A stretch of 20,982 nt of DNA from positions 1-20,982 of the forward strand of contig CAYZDV010000025.1 in the NCBI GenBank assembly GCA_964477275.1. The letters run 5' to 3'. The position numbers and the translations under genes were made by a program. Within the stretch, counting starts at the first letter, position 1. Each line of letters opens with the position of its first letter. Source of the DNA: CAYZDV01 sp964477275. Its GTDB lineage: Bacteria; Acidobacteriota; Aminicenantia; Aminicenantales; Aminicenantaceae. The notes beneath the pieces are model-generated. The model did no database searches and was not told the DNA's origin. It was given only the letters and a program-made list of their open reading frames with translations. This document shows, in pieces, positions 1-6,318 of the stretch.

Positions 1-494
1 TGAAATACGGAAGTCCCATCCTCAAAAAAAGAGCCGAGGAAATCAAAAATCTGGATAAAGGCATTGAGGAGCTGGCCCGGAACATGGTCCAGACCATGCA
101 TGCCGCTCCTGGCATTGGTCTGGCCGCTCCCCAGGTCAACCAGGGCAAACGTCTCATCACCGTCGACCTTTCCATCGGAGAAAGAAAGGAAGCGCTGATC
201 ATCCTCATCAACCCTGAGATGGTCAGCGAAGAAGGTGAAGAAGTTACGGAAGAAGGCTGTCTGTCGATCCCCGACATCAACGAGAAGCTCCCCCGCCCCG
301 CACGGGTGGTGGTCAGAGGGTTCGACCTCCACGGAAAAGAGAACGTCATTGAAGCCGAAGGGATCCATGCCAGAGTTTTCTGCCACGAGATCGACCATCT
401 GAACGGAAAGCTCTTCATCGACAGATTGTCTCCGCTCAAGCAGAGCCTGATTAAAAAGAAACTGCAGAAGAGGGCGGAGGCGGGAAAGGTTTGA
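1..494 (+). CDS. def: Peptide deformylase, 5'-truncated by the window edge
   Basis: This is a metal-dependent cytoplasmic enzyme that removes the N-formyl group from new proteins. The reading frame is already open at the left edge and begins with K-Y-G-S-P-I-L, which matches the region just after the family's start, so only a few residues are missing. An internal ATG at 84 is not the real start. All three family motifs are visible: GIGLAAPQ, EGCLS (metal-binding Cys) and HEIDH (HExxH metal ligands and catalytic Glu). The C-terminus is short and basic (LIKKKLQKRAEAGKV). The stop codon overlaps the start of fmt by one base (TGATG), the classic def-fmt operon arrangement, which implies translational coupling. 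The function is secure; the true 5' end lies outside the window. Confidence 0.96.
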   Translation, partial: KYGSPILKKRAEEIKNLDKGIEELARNMVQTMHAAPGIGLAAPQVNQGKRLITVDLSIGERKEALIILINPEMVSEEGEEVTEEGCLSIPDINEKLPRPARVVVRGFDLHGKENVIEAEGIHARVFCHEIDHLNGKLFIDRLSPLKQSLIKKKLQKRAEAGKV

Positions 495-1435
495 TGAGGG
501 TTGTCTTTTTCGGAAGCCCCCTTTCAGCGCTCCCTTCCATGAGAAAAATCCTCGAAGCCGGCCATTCCCTCGAGCTCGTCATCACCCAGCCGGACAGACC
601 TTCGGGAAGAGGAAAAAAACTCAGTCCTTCTCCCGTCAAAAAGCTGGCATATGAGCTGGGGATTGCCGTCTGCCAGCCTCAAAAAATCAGGAACGACCCG
701 GCTGTCCTGGAAAAGCTCAAAAATATCCAGCCTGACCTGATCGTGGTTGTGGCTTACGGCCAGATTATCCCGGCATCGATCATCTATCTCCCGAAGCACA
801 ATTCCTGGAATGTCCATTTTTCTCTCCTGCCCAAGTACAGGGGAGCCTCCCCTGTCCAGTGGGCAATCCTTAACGGCGAAGAGAAAACAGGCATCACCGT
901 CTTTGAACTCAACGAGAAAATGGACGAAGGCGGCATTCTGGCCCAGCAGGAGGTTGAGATTCTTCCCGGCGAGAATTCAGGAGAGCTCGAAGCCCGGCTC
1001 GCGGAGCTGGGTGCGGAGCTTCTGGTCAGGATGATGGCCAGAATCGATACCATTCGGCCACGCCCGCAAGACCACTCAAAAGCCACTTATACCCCGAAAA
1101 TCAAAAAAGAGGACGGGCTCATCGACTGGAAGAAAGATTCGCTCTTCATCGAAAGGCAGCTCAGGGCTTTCACACCCTGGCCTTCAGCCTATACCTTTTT
1201 CCAGGGAATGCGAATAAAGCTCCTTAAAGGAAAAAGCAAAGAGGAAAGGACAAGCGCATCCTCCACTCCTGGTGAAATCCTGACCGTTTACAAAGAAGGC
1301 ATTGAAGTCCGCTGCGGAGAAAGAAGCCTTTTTCTCATCCAGAGCCTTCAGCCAGAGGGAAAGCCGCAGATGGCTGCTCATGCCTTTTCTCTGGGATCAG
1401 GATTGAAAGCGGGCAGGAAGTTCGGCCTCTTCTGA
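494..1435 (+). CDS. fmt: Methionyl-tRNA formyltransferase
   Basis: It formylates Met-tRNA(fMet) with 10-formyl-tetrahydrofolate to make the initiator tRNA. The 313-residue product has the usual family length. The N-terminal formyltransferase fold starts MRVVFFGSP. The catalytic triad is visible as N106 and H108 in NVHFSLLPKYRG and D144 in EKMDEGG, the same numbering as E. coli Fmt. The C-terminal OB-like domain ends with GLKAGRKFGLF. I chose ATG 494 over the TTG at 491 because it overlaps the def stop by one base and gives the normal N-terminus; a purine-rich GGCGGAGGCGGG stretch lies just upstream inside def. It is followed by a 57-bp spacer and a convergent M23 peptidase gene, with no convincing terminator between them. 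Confidence 0.97.
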   Translation: MRVVFFGSPLSALPSMRKILEAGHSLELVITQPDRPSGRGKKLSPSPVKKLAYELGIAVCQPQKIRNDPAVLEKLKNIQPDLIVVVAYGQIIPASIIYLPKHNSWNVHFSLLPKYRGASPVQWAILNGEEKTGITVFELNEKMDEGGILAQQEVEILPGENSGELEARLAELGAELLVRMMARIDTIRPRPQDHSKATYTPKIKKEDGLIDWKKDSLFIERQLRAFTPWPSAYTFFQGMRIKLLKGKSKEERTSASSTPGEILTVYKEGIEVRCGERSLFLIQSLQPEGKPQMAAHAFSLGSGLKAGRKFGLF

Positions 1436-1492
1436 TTTTTTCGCAATGGAGTTAAGGAAGGACAGAAGGAATCAATTTCAGGACGAGCCGAC

Positions 1493-2389
1493 CTACTCTT
1501 CGAGGATGTAATCCAGGGGCTGGACAGCTTTTCCGTTCTTGCGAACTTCGTAGTGGACATGGGGACCCAGGGCTTTTCCCGTCTGCCCCACATAGCCGAT
1601 GATATCCCACCTTTTAACTTTCTGGCCGACCTTGACGTTGAACTTGCTCAGATGGCAGTAGACAGTGGTCACTCCCCCTCCATGATTGACGATGACCGTG
1701 TTTCCACCGATTTTTTCAACCTTGGTGCTGATGACCTGACCATCTGCAGTCGCGTAGACAGAATTCCCGAAATTGGTGGCAATATCGATCCCGTAATGAA
1801 AGCCTTCTTTTCCAGTGAACGGATCTGTTCTTCTGCCAAAACCGGAAGTCAGCCAGCCGCGCGCCGGCCAGATCGAAGGCGTGGTGGCCAGCTGGACCGA
1901 CTTGTCTTCAAAAAATCTCACCAGTGTGTTCAGAGTTTTGTCAACCTTCGCCGCTTCCTGGGCTATGTCCTGCGCTTTGGCCAGTCCCGAATCCTGAGGG
2001 ATGCTGGAAAAACCCGCATCCTGATCGTCTCCCCGCCCTCCTCCGCCCACGCCGATTTCTCTCCAGACTTCAGGCGACTTGAGCCCGGCCATGACATTGA
2101 TCTTCTTGGCATAATTTTGGAAATCCTCGACCTTCTTTTCGAGCTTGTTAATGGACAATTTGTATTTGGCGATGGTCTCTTTCTGGAGGCTGTTCTTCTC
2201 CTGAAGGGCCCGGTATTTTTGCCTCGTGACATTCATGGTGAAATAATCAATGAGAAAAATGGTGAGGAGGATAAAGAGGAAAGAGAAGATTCCAATCAGG
2301 AGTTTGACCCTCTTCTCGGAGAGAGAAATTGTTTTGGATTTTCCTTTATGATGCGGGACAAAAATCAGTGAAAAAAGCTTTTTTGCCAT
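1493..2389 (-). CDS. Membrane-anchored M23 (LytM-type) peptidase
   Basis: This 298-residue protein probably cuts or helps control cutting of peptidoglycan cross-links at the cell envelope. In order it has a short basic cytoplasmic tail, one transmembrane segment (about residues 30-50), a predicted coiled coil (about 53-95), a Gly-rich linker (113-120) and a LytM/M23 domain (about 173-295). The zinc ligands appear as H198 and D202 in FHYGID and H279 in GPHVHY, with H246 (YCHL) and H277 as the other active-site histidines, so the site looks intact. The start is an ATG preceded by AAGGAAG. It lies 63 bp after the mutase small subunit on the same strand and converges with fmt. The coiled coil followed by LytM resembles the MepM/EnvC/NlpD class; which of these roles it plays is unknown. 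Confidence 0.92.
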   Translation of the reverse strand: MAKKLFSLIFVPHHKGKSKTISLSEKRVKLLIGIFSFLFILLTIFLIDYFTMNVTRQKYRALQEKNSLQKETIAKYKLSINKLEKKVEDFQNYAKKINVMAGLKSPEVWREIGVGGGGRGDDQDAGFSSIPQDSGLAKAQDIAQEAAKVDKTLNTLVRFFEDKSVQLATTPSIWPARGWLTSGFGRRTDPFTGKEGFHYGIDIATNFGNSVYATADGQVISTKVEKIGGNTVIVNHGGGVTTVYCHLSKFNVKVGQKVKRWDIIGYVGQTGKALGPHVHYEVRKNGKAVQPLDYILEE

Positions 2390-2407
2390 TTGTGTCTTCC
2401 TTTTATC

Positions 2408-2438
2408 ATAATCGGAAATTCAAAGTCAAGCCGATTAT
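2408..2438. repeat. 8-bp inverted repeat between mutase small subunit and M23 gene
   Basis: ATAATCGG at 2408-2415 is perfectly repeated in inverse at 2431-2438 with a 15-base loop. It sits in the 63-bp spacer just upstream of the M23 peptidase start. No T-run follows on either strand, so a standard intrinsic terminator is not supported. It could be an operator, an mRNA-end hairpin or chance. Confidence 0.35.
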
Positions 2439-2452
2439 CTGTTCTTTATAAC

Positions 2453-2863
2453 TCACTTAGAAAAGTCCTTCTTCACCTTCTTCTCAATCCAGTCCACGAT
2501 GTCCTGTGTGGAAGTGCCTGGCAAAAAAATCTCTGCTATTCCAATTTTCTTCAAAAATGGAACATCATTGTCGGGAATGATTCCCCCGGCAATGACCATG
2601 ATATCTTCCGCTCCCTTCGTTTTAAGCAGGTCCATAATTTTTGGAAAAAGCACATTATGGGCCCCGGAGAGAATGCTCAAACCCAGCACATCGACATCCT
2701 CCTGGACAGCGGCGTTGACAATCTCCTCTGGGGTCCGCCGCAAGCCGGTGTAAATCACCTCATACCCGGCGTCCCGCAGGGAGCGGCAGATCACTTTTGC
2801 TCCCCGGTCGTGACCATCCAGACCGGGCTTGGCTATCAGGACTCTCAGCTTCTTCTCGGACAT
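2453..2863 (-). CDS. mcmA2: Methylmalonyl-CoA mutase small subunit (cobalamin-binding)
   Basis: This is the separate B12-binding subunit of methylmalonyl-CoA mutase, which interconverts (R)-methylmalonyl-CoA and succinyl-CoA. The 136 residues form one Rossmann-like cobalamin domain. The DxHxxG signature is visible as D16-G-H18-D-R-G21, where H18 would be the lower axial ligand of cobalt, followed by LSILSGAH and the AGGIIP loop. The length fits the stand-alone form seen in archaea and some bacteria, rather than the C-terminal domain of a long fused mutase. The gene lies 61 bp downstream of the large subunit on the same strand, so the two are very likely co-transcribed. Its start ATG is preceded by AAGGGG. 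Confidence 0.95.
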   Translation of the reverse strand: MSEKKLRVLIAKPGLDGHDRGAKVICRSLRDAGYEVIYTGLRRTPEEIVNAAVQEDVDVLGLSILSGAHNVLFPKIMDLLKTKGAEDIMVIAGGIIPDNDVPFLKKIGIAEIFLPGTSTQDIVDWIEKKVKKDFSK

Positions 2864-2924
2864 CGACAGGTCCCCTTCTTAGGAATAACATAAAAATACC
2901 GGGAATGTTGCAAAATTTTCTCCT

Positions 2925-4601
2925 TTAATAGGCGATGGGTTCTTTGTATTCGCCGAAGACCTCTTTCAGTGAATCCATGATTTCTCCCAGAGTGGCGTAT
3001 GCCCTTACGCAGTTCAAAATGAATGGCATCAAATTCTCGTCGTCTCCGGCCGCCCTTTTCAGGTCCTGGAGCGTTTCCCTGACCCGAACGCTGTTTCTTG
3101 TCTTCTTCACTTTTTTGAGTCGGGCCAGTTGCTGCGCGGCAACAGATTCGTCGATCTTCAGTGTGGGAATGGGCTCGCACTCCATCTCGTGAGCGTTGAG
3201 GCCGACGATGATTTTCTCTTTTTTCTCCACTGCTTTCTGGTACCAGTATGCACTATCCGCAATCTCTTTCTGGGGAAAGCCGAGCTCGATGGCTTTGACC
3301 ATTCCCCCCATGTCGTCAATTTTTCTGATGTATTCTTTTGCTTCCTTCTCCATCTGGTCGGTCAGGGATTCTACGAGATACGATCCTCCCAAAGGGTCGA
3401 TGCTGTTGACGACACCGCTCTCATTGGCAATGATCTGCTGGGTGCGGAGGGCGATCGTCACAGCCTCTTCGGAAGGCAGGGCGTAGGTTTCATCCAGGGA
3501 ATTGGTGTGGAGGGATTGCGTTCCGCCCAGGACAGCGGCGAGGGCCTGGATGGCGACCCTGACGACGTTGTTGTACGGCTGCTGGGCCATGAGCGAGACA
3601 CCGGAAGTCTGGGTGTGAAACCGCATCCACCACGACTTGGGGTTTTTCGCCCTGAACCTTTCCCTCATGACTCCGGCCCAGAGCTTTCTGGCGGCTCTGA
3701 ATTTGGCAACCTCCTCAAAGAAATCGTTGTGGGCGTTGAAGAAGAATGACAGCCGGGGAACGAATTCATCAACATCCAGTCCCCTTCGGAGGGCCCACTC
3801 GACGTACTCAATCCCATCCCGGAGCGTGAAGGCGAGTTCCTGGACAGCGGTCGAGCCGGCCTCTCTGATGTGGTAGCCTGAAATGGAGATGGTGTTCCAG
3901 CGCGGAACTTCCTTTGCTCCGTACTCGAAGGTGTCGACGATCAGCTTCATCGAAGGAGCCGGCGGAAAGACGAACGTTTTCTGAGCGATGTATTCCTTCA
4001 AAATATCGTTCTGGATTGTGCCAGAAATCTTCTTTGGTGAGACCCCCTGCTTCTCGGCAACGGCAATGTACATGGCCCACAGAACTGCCGCGGGCGGGTT
4101 GATGGTCATCGATGTGGAAATCCTATCGAGGGGAATCCCGTCAAACAGAATTTCCATATCGGCCAGAGAATCGATTGCGACACCGCATTTTCCGATTTCT
4201 CCATGAGCCACAGGATGGTCGGAGTCGATGCCCATTAAAGTCGGAAGATGAAAAGCCACGCTCAAGCCCGTCTGACCATGAGAAAGCAGGTATTTATATC
4301 TCCTGTTGGTGTCTTCGGCGGTGCCGAATCCGGAAAATTGACGCATCGTCCACAGCCGGCCGCGGTACATGGTCGGATGGATCCCCCGGGTAAAGGGATA
4401 CTCGCCGGGAAAGCCCAGATGGCTCAAATAGTCAAAGCCGGCAAGGTCGGGCAAGGTGTAAAGCTCTTTAATCTTTTTTCCGGAAACCGTGGTGAACGCA
4501 TCCTGGCTGCAGGAGGCACTGGCCATGGCTCTGTCGAATTTCTCCTTTTTCCAGCTTTCAAATGCCTGTTTCAAGGCTTTCTGAGAATCTTTTTTTCTCA
4601 C
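2925..4601 (-). CDS. mcmA1: Methylmalonyl-CoA mutase large (catalytic) subunit
   Basis: This is the 558-residue catalytic subunit of the adenosylcobalamin-dependent mutase. It carries the substrate-binding TIM-barrel domain only; the B12 domain is encoded just downstream. Recognisable family stretches include FPGEYPFTRGIHPTMYRG, RQFSGFGTAEDTN, SMTINPPAAVLW, SGYHIREAGSTAVQELAF and QQPYNNVVRV. The length is normal for the split form. The start is GTG, chosen because AGAGGTGA lies 7 bases upstream and the N-terminus KKDSQKALKQAFESWKKEKFDR is typical. With the small subunit it links propionyl-CoA/methylmalonyl-CoA to succinyl-CoA and so to the TCA genes nearby. Ethylmalonyl- and isobutyryl-CoA mutases are relatives; methylmalonyl-CoA is the most likely substrate but is not proven by sequence alone. 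Confidence 0.95.
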   Translation of the reverse strand: MRKKDSQKALKQAFESWKKEKFDRAMASASCSQDAFTTVSGKKIKELYTLPDLAGFDYLSHLGFPGEYPFTRGIHPTMYRGRLWTMRQFSGFGTAEDTNRRYKYLLSHGQTGLSVAFHLPTLMGIDSDHPVAHGEIGKCGVAIDSLADMEILFDGIPLDRISTSMTINPPAAVLWAMYIAVAEKQGVSPKKISGTIQNDILKEYIAQKTFVFPPAPSMKLIVDTFEYGAKEVPRWNTISISGYHIREAGSTAVQELAFTLRDGIEYVEWALRRGLDVDEFVPRLSFFFNAHNDFFEEVAKFRAARKLWAGVMRERFRAKNPKSWWMRFHTQTSGVSLMAQQPYNNVVRVAIQALAAVLGGTQSLHTNSLDETYALPSEEAVTIALRTQQIIANESGVVNSIDPLGGSYLVESLTDQMEKEAKEYIRKIDDMGGMVKAIELGFPQKEIADSAYWYQKAVEKKEKIIVGLNAHEMECEPIPTLKIDESVAAQQLARLKKVKKTRNSVRVRETLQDLKRAAGDDENLMPFILNCVRAYATLGEIMDSLKEVFGEYKEPIAY

Positions 4602-4608
4602 GCAGGTT

Positions 4609-4616
4609 TCACCTCT
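4609..4616 (-). promoter_or_regulatory. Shine-Dalgarno site deciding the GTG start of the mutase
   Basis: On the minus strand AGAGGTGA lies 7 bases before the GTG at 4601. It is a good ribosome-binding match and supports the unusual GTG start. Confidence 0.6.
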
Positions 4617-4689
4617 TTCATTCAGGTGTCTATGCGCGGGTTTTTTCCTTCATCTTTGCAGGGAAGCCTTTTACCGTCAATCGCCTCAC

Positions 4690-4731
4690 AAGGTGATTCA
4701 AGGGGTGATTTTTCACCTCCCCTTTCACCTT
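4690..4731. repeat. Two-tier inverted repeat in the mutase leader
   Basis: The outer arms AAGGTGA (4690-4696) and TCACCTT (4725-4731) enclose inner arms AAGGGGTGA (4700-4708) and TCA+CCCCTT (4713-4724, with a 3-base bulge) around a TTTT loop. About 16 pairs can form. On the plus strand a short T-run follows (4730-4734), as in an intrinsic terminator, but no plus-strand gene ends here. On the minus strand it lies in the 230-bp spacer between the EF-Tu-domain-like gene and the mutase gene, about 90 nt before the mutase start. The GGTGA core recurs several times. The rest of 4602-4831 holds nothing I can assign. Confidence 0.5.
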
Positions 4732-4831
4732 TTTAGGGGATGTTTTTCCGATTCCGATCCAGCCCTGCTTCAAATTCGAGGGAAAATCCGCGCCAGGTCC
4801 GAAAAGGGCTTCTGGACCGATTCAGGCCAAT

Positions 4832-5089
4832 CTATTCTTCTCTCACCTTGTAGATGATGTCATTGTCCCGGACAGGGCTTTCCACTTTTATGCCCACTGA
4901 CTCACCGGATTTGGCTGTCTCGACAGGACTGTGCTCCACCTGCATGGACTCCACTTTCTGATAAAAATCCGTGGTATGTCCTTTGATGTGGATGGTGTCG
5001 CCGATTTTAAGCTCCCCTTTGGAAAGTTCCAGAACGCCGACGTTGATTTTTGAAAAATAATGAGTGATCTTCCCGATTTCTTCCTCCAT
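4832..5089 (-). CDS. Small stand-alone EF-Tu domain-2-like protein
   Basis: This 85-residue protein resembles domain 2 (the beta-barrel) of translational GTPases and contains no GTPase domain. Visible features are the opening IGKITHYFSKINVGVLEL, then LKIGDTIHIKG, which is the typical barrel turn of EF-Tu/IF2/EF-G domain 2, and a closing GESVGIKVESPVRDNDIIYKV. Small proteins of this kind are often annotated as 'translation elongation factor-like'; their biochemical role is not known to me. The start ATG has a strong AGGAGG 7 bases upstream. The long hairpin element (5121-5305) ends about 30 bp upstream, in its leader. The mutase genes lie 230 bp downstream on the same strand. Identity of the fold is fairly sure; function is unknown. 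Confidence 0.85.
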   Translation of the reverse strand: MEEEIGKITHYFSKINVGVLELSKGELKIGDTIHIKGHTTDFYQKVESMQVEHSPVETAKSGESVGIKVESPVRDNDIIYKVREE

Positions 5090-5120
5090 CCATCTCCTCC
5101 TGTTTTTATTCTATCTATCA

Positions 5121-5305
5121 TGAACGCAATAAATAAAGTGACAACGTATGCGCGGCGCTGAGGCCGCCCCTCAAGCCCCCGGAGCGGAGAGGGATCTCCT
5201 CGGCTTTTCCGGCGGGGGGAACCGACGGGACTGGTTCCCCGGGGTTCGGGTGCTGGGCGCGGCCTGGGCGTCGCATATGTTTTGTCACATTCTCTATTGC
5301 GTTTG
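5121..5305. other. GC-rich long-hairpin element (structured RNA or palindromic insertion)
   Basis: Successive arms pair inward: 5121-5131 with 5295-5305; a 6x6 internal loop; 5138-5152 with 5272-5288; a 2-base bulge; 5155-5170 with 5255-5271 (GGCCGC/GCGGCC core); and 5174-5183 with 5245-5254. The head (5186-5240) can form GGAGA/TCTCC (5186-5199) and a perfect 8-bp GGGGAACC/GGTTCCCC hairpin (5216-5240). The core is far richer in G+C than its AT-rich flanks. No open frame here looks coding. It fills most of the 304-bp gap between the SDR gene and the EF-Tu-domain-like gene. SRP RNA is excluded by lack of its GGAAG-type core motif, and 6S RNA is disfavoured by lack of a large central bubble. The family is unidentified. 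By context the likely transcript is minus strand. Confidence 0.6.
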
Positions 5306-5341
5306 TATTAATAACTACCAAAATGAGAGAAAAATCGCAAT

Positions 5342-5367
5342 ACCAGAAGACCTTTTTCATTTCTGGT
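5342..5367 (-). terminator. Possible terminator after the SDR gene
   Basis: ACCAGAA (5342-5348) and TTCTGGT (5361-5367) form a 7-bp stem with a 12-base loop, 26 nt after the SDR stop on the minus strand. A T-run (ATTTTTC) follows only about 7 nt later, so termination is possible but not typical. Confidence 0.3.
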
Positions 5368-5393
5368 CGTTAAAAATCTCATCATTTTCGACT

Positions 5394-6152
5394 TCAGCCG
5401 CAGAGGATGGAGCCGCCATTCACATTCAGGACCTCGCCGGTGATATGCCTGGCCAGGTCGGAAGCCAGAAAGAGGATCGGTCCAGCGATATCCTCTGGGG
5501 GAGGGATTCTCCTCAGCGGAATGGACTCCTCGACACGCCTCCGGAAGTCCCGCTCGCGGAAGGCCTCCACGCACATCTCTGTATCCACCCAGCCAGGAGC
5601 CACGCAGTTGACGCGGATGTTGGAAGGAGCCAGCTCCACGGCCAGAGATTTGGTCAAGGAGACAACAGCGCCTTTACTGGCCGCATAATGGGAATGAAAG
5701 GCCTCTCCCCTGACCGCAGCCGTGGAAGCAACGTTGACGATCCACCCGCTTTTTCTTTCCTTCATGAAGGGAACCACCGCATTGCAGGCATAAAAAACCC
5801 CATCCAGGTTAATCTTCATCGTTTCTGCCCAGACCTGTTCGGACATGTTTCCCATTTCTCCATACGTCCAGATGCCAGCGTTGTTGACCAGGATATCAAT
5901 CCGTCCCCATCTCTTGATCACCTCCTTGACCATGTGCTCGATATCCTCCTTCCTCGCCACATCTGCCTGAAAAAGCAGACATTCCCTGCCGAGCCTCTCG
6001 ATCTCGAGCCTGATTCGCTCGGCTGCTTCCCTTTTTTCCCGATAATTGATGGCCACATCGCTCCCGGCTTTGGCAAACAAGAGGGAGGTCGCCCTCCCGA
6101 TGCCTCTCGAGCCGCCGGTAATCATGAGTTTTTTTCCCTCTAACCGAATCAT
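5394..6152 (-). CDS. SDR-family NAD(P)-dependent oxidoreductase (FabG-like)
   Basis: A classical short-chain dehydrogenase/reductase of 252 residues, the usual length. It has the nucleotide-binding TGGSRGIG (12-19), NNAG (90-93), and the catalytic N115, S143, Y156 and K160 (YAASK). The C-terminal NVNGGSILCG matches the end seen in 3-oxoacyl-ACP-reductase-like members. It would act in the cytosol on a hydroxyl/keto pair; the substrate cannot be read from sequence. It resembles FabG, but no fatty-acid genes are nearby, so a catabolic 3-hydroxyacyl or alcohol substrate is equally possible. The start ATG has GGAGG 7 bases upstream. It lies 166 bp downstream of acnB on the same strand. A seven-codon mini-ORF with a consensus Shine-Dalgarno ends 2 bases before its start. 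Confidence 0.92.
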   Translation of the reverse strand: MIRLEGKKLMITGGSRGIGRATSLLFAKAGSDVAINYREKREAAERIRLEIERLGRECLLFQADVARKEDIEHMVKEVIKRWGRIDILVNNAGIWTYGEMGNMSEQVWAETMKINLDGVFYACNAVVPFMKERKSGWIVNVASTAAVRGEAFHSHYAASKGAVVSLTKSLAVELAPSNIRVNCVAPGWVDTEMCVEAFRERDFRRRVEESIPLRRIPPPEDIAGPILFLASDLARHITGEVLNVNGGSILCG

Positions 6153-6154
6153 CG

Positions 6155-6189
6155 CTATGCCTCCATTGCGAGAGTCATTTGCACCTCCT
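6155..6189 (-). promoter_or_regulatory. Mini-ORF with consensus Shine-Dalgarno ahead of the SDR gene
   Basis: On the minus strand AGGAGGTG (6182-6189) is followed 3 bases later by ATG (6178) and a seven-codon frame, MTLAMEA, ending in TAG at 6155-6157. This is 2 bases before the SDR ATG and in a different frame. The SDR gene's own GGAGG lies inside the mini-ORF. It may be a leader peptide that couples translation, or chance. Confidence 0.3.
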
Positions 6190-6318
6190 CTGGCCCGGAC
6201 TCTCTTTCACTTCCTTAACAGTCACTTCTGAACATCCCCGCGCTTCTTTCTCCTGAAATCTTTTTTTGCCTTCTTGGAAAATCGCGTGTTAATGGCCAGA
6301 CAGGACTACTCTCTGGTC

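Noticed and set aside
1553..2371. 272-codon plus-strand open frame opposite the M23 peptidase
   Set aside because: The opposite strand encodes an intact LytM domain; this frame is a composition-driven shadow.
5121..5305. Known 6S RNA or SRP RNA as identity of the hairpin element
   Set aside because: No SRP GGAAG-type core motif is present and there is no large central bubble as expected for 6S RNA. I therefore left the family open.
5148..6143. Long plus-strand open frame (331 codons) opposite the SDR gene
   Set aside because: It runs antisense to a gene with complete SDR motifs and begins inside the hairpin element. Its product is low-complexity and shows no family motif.
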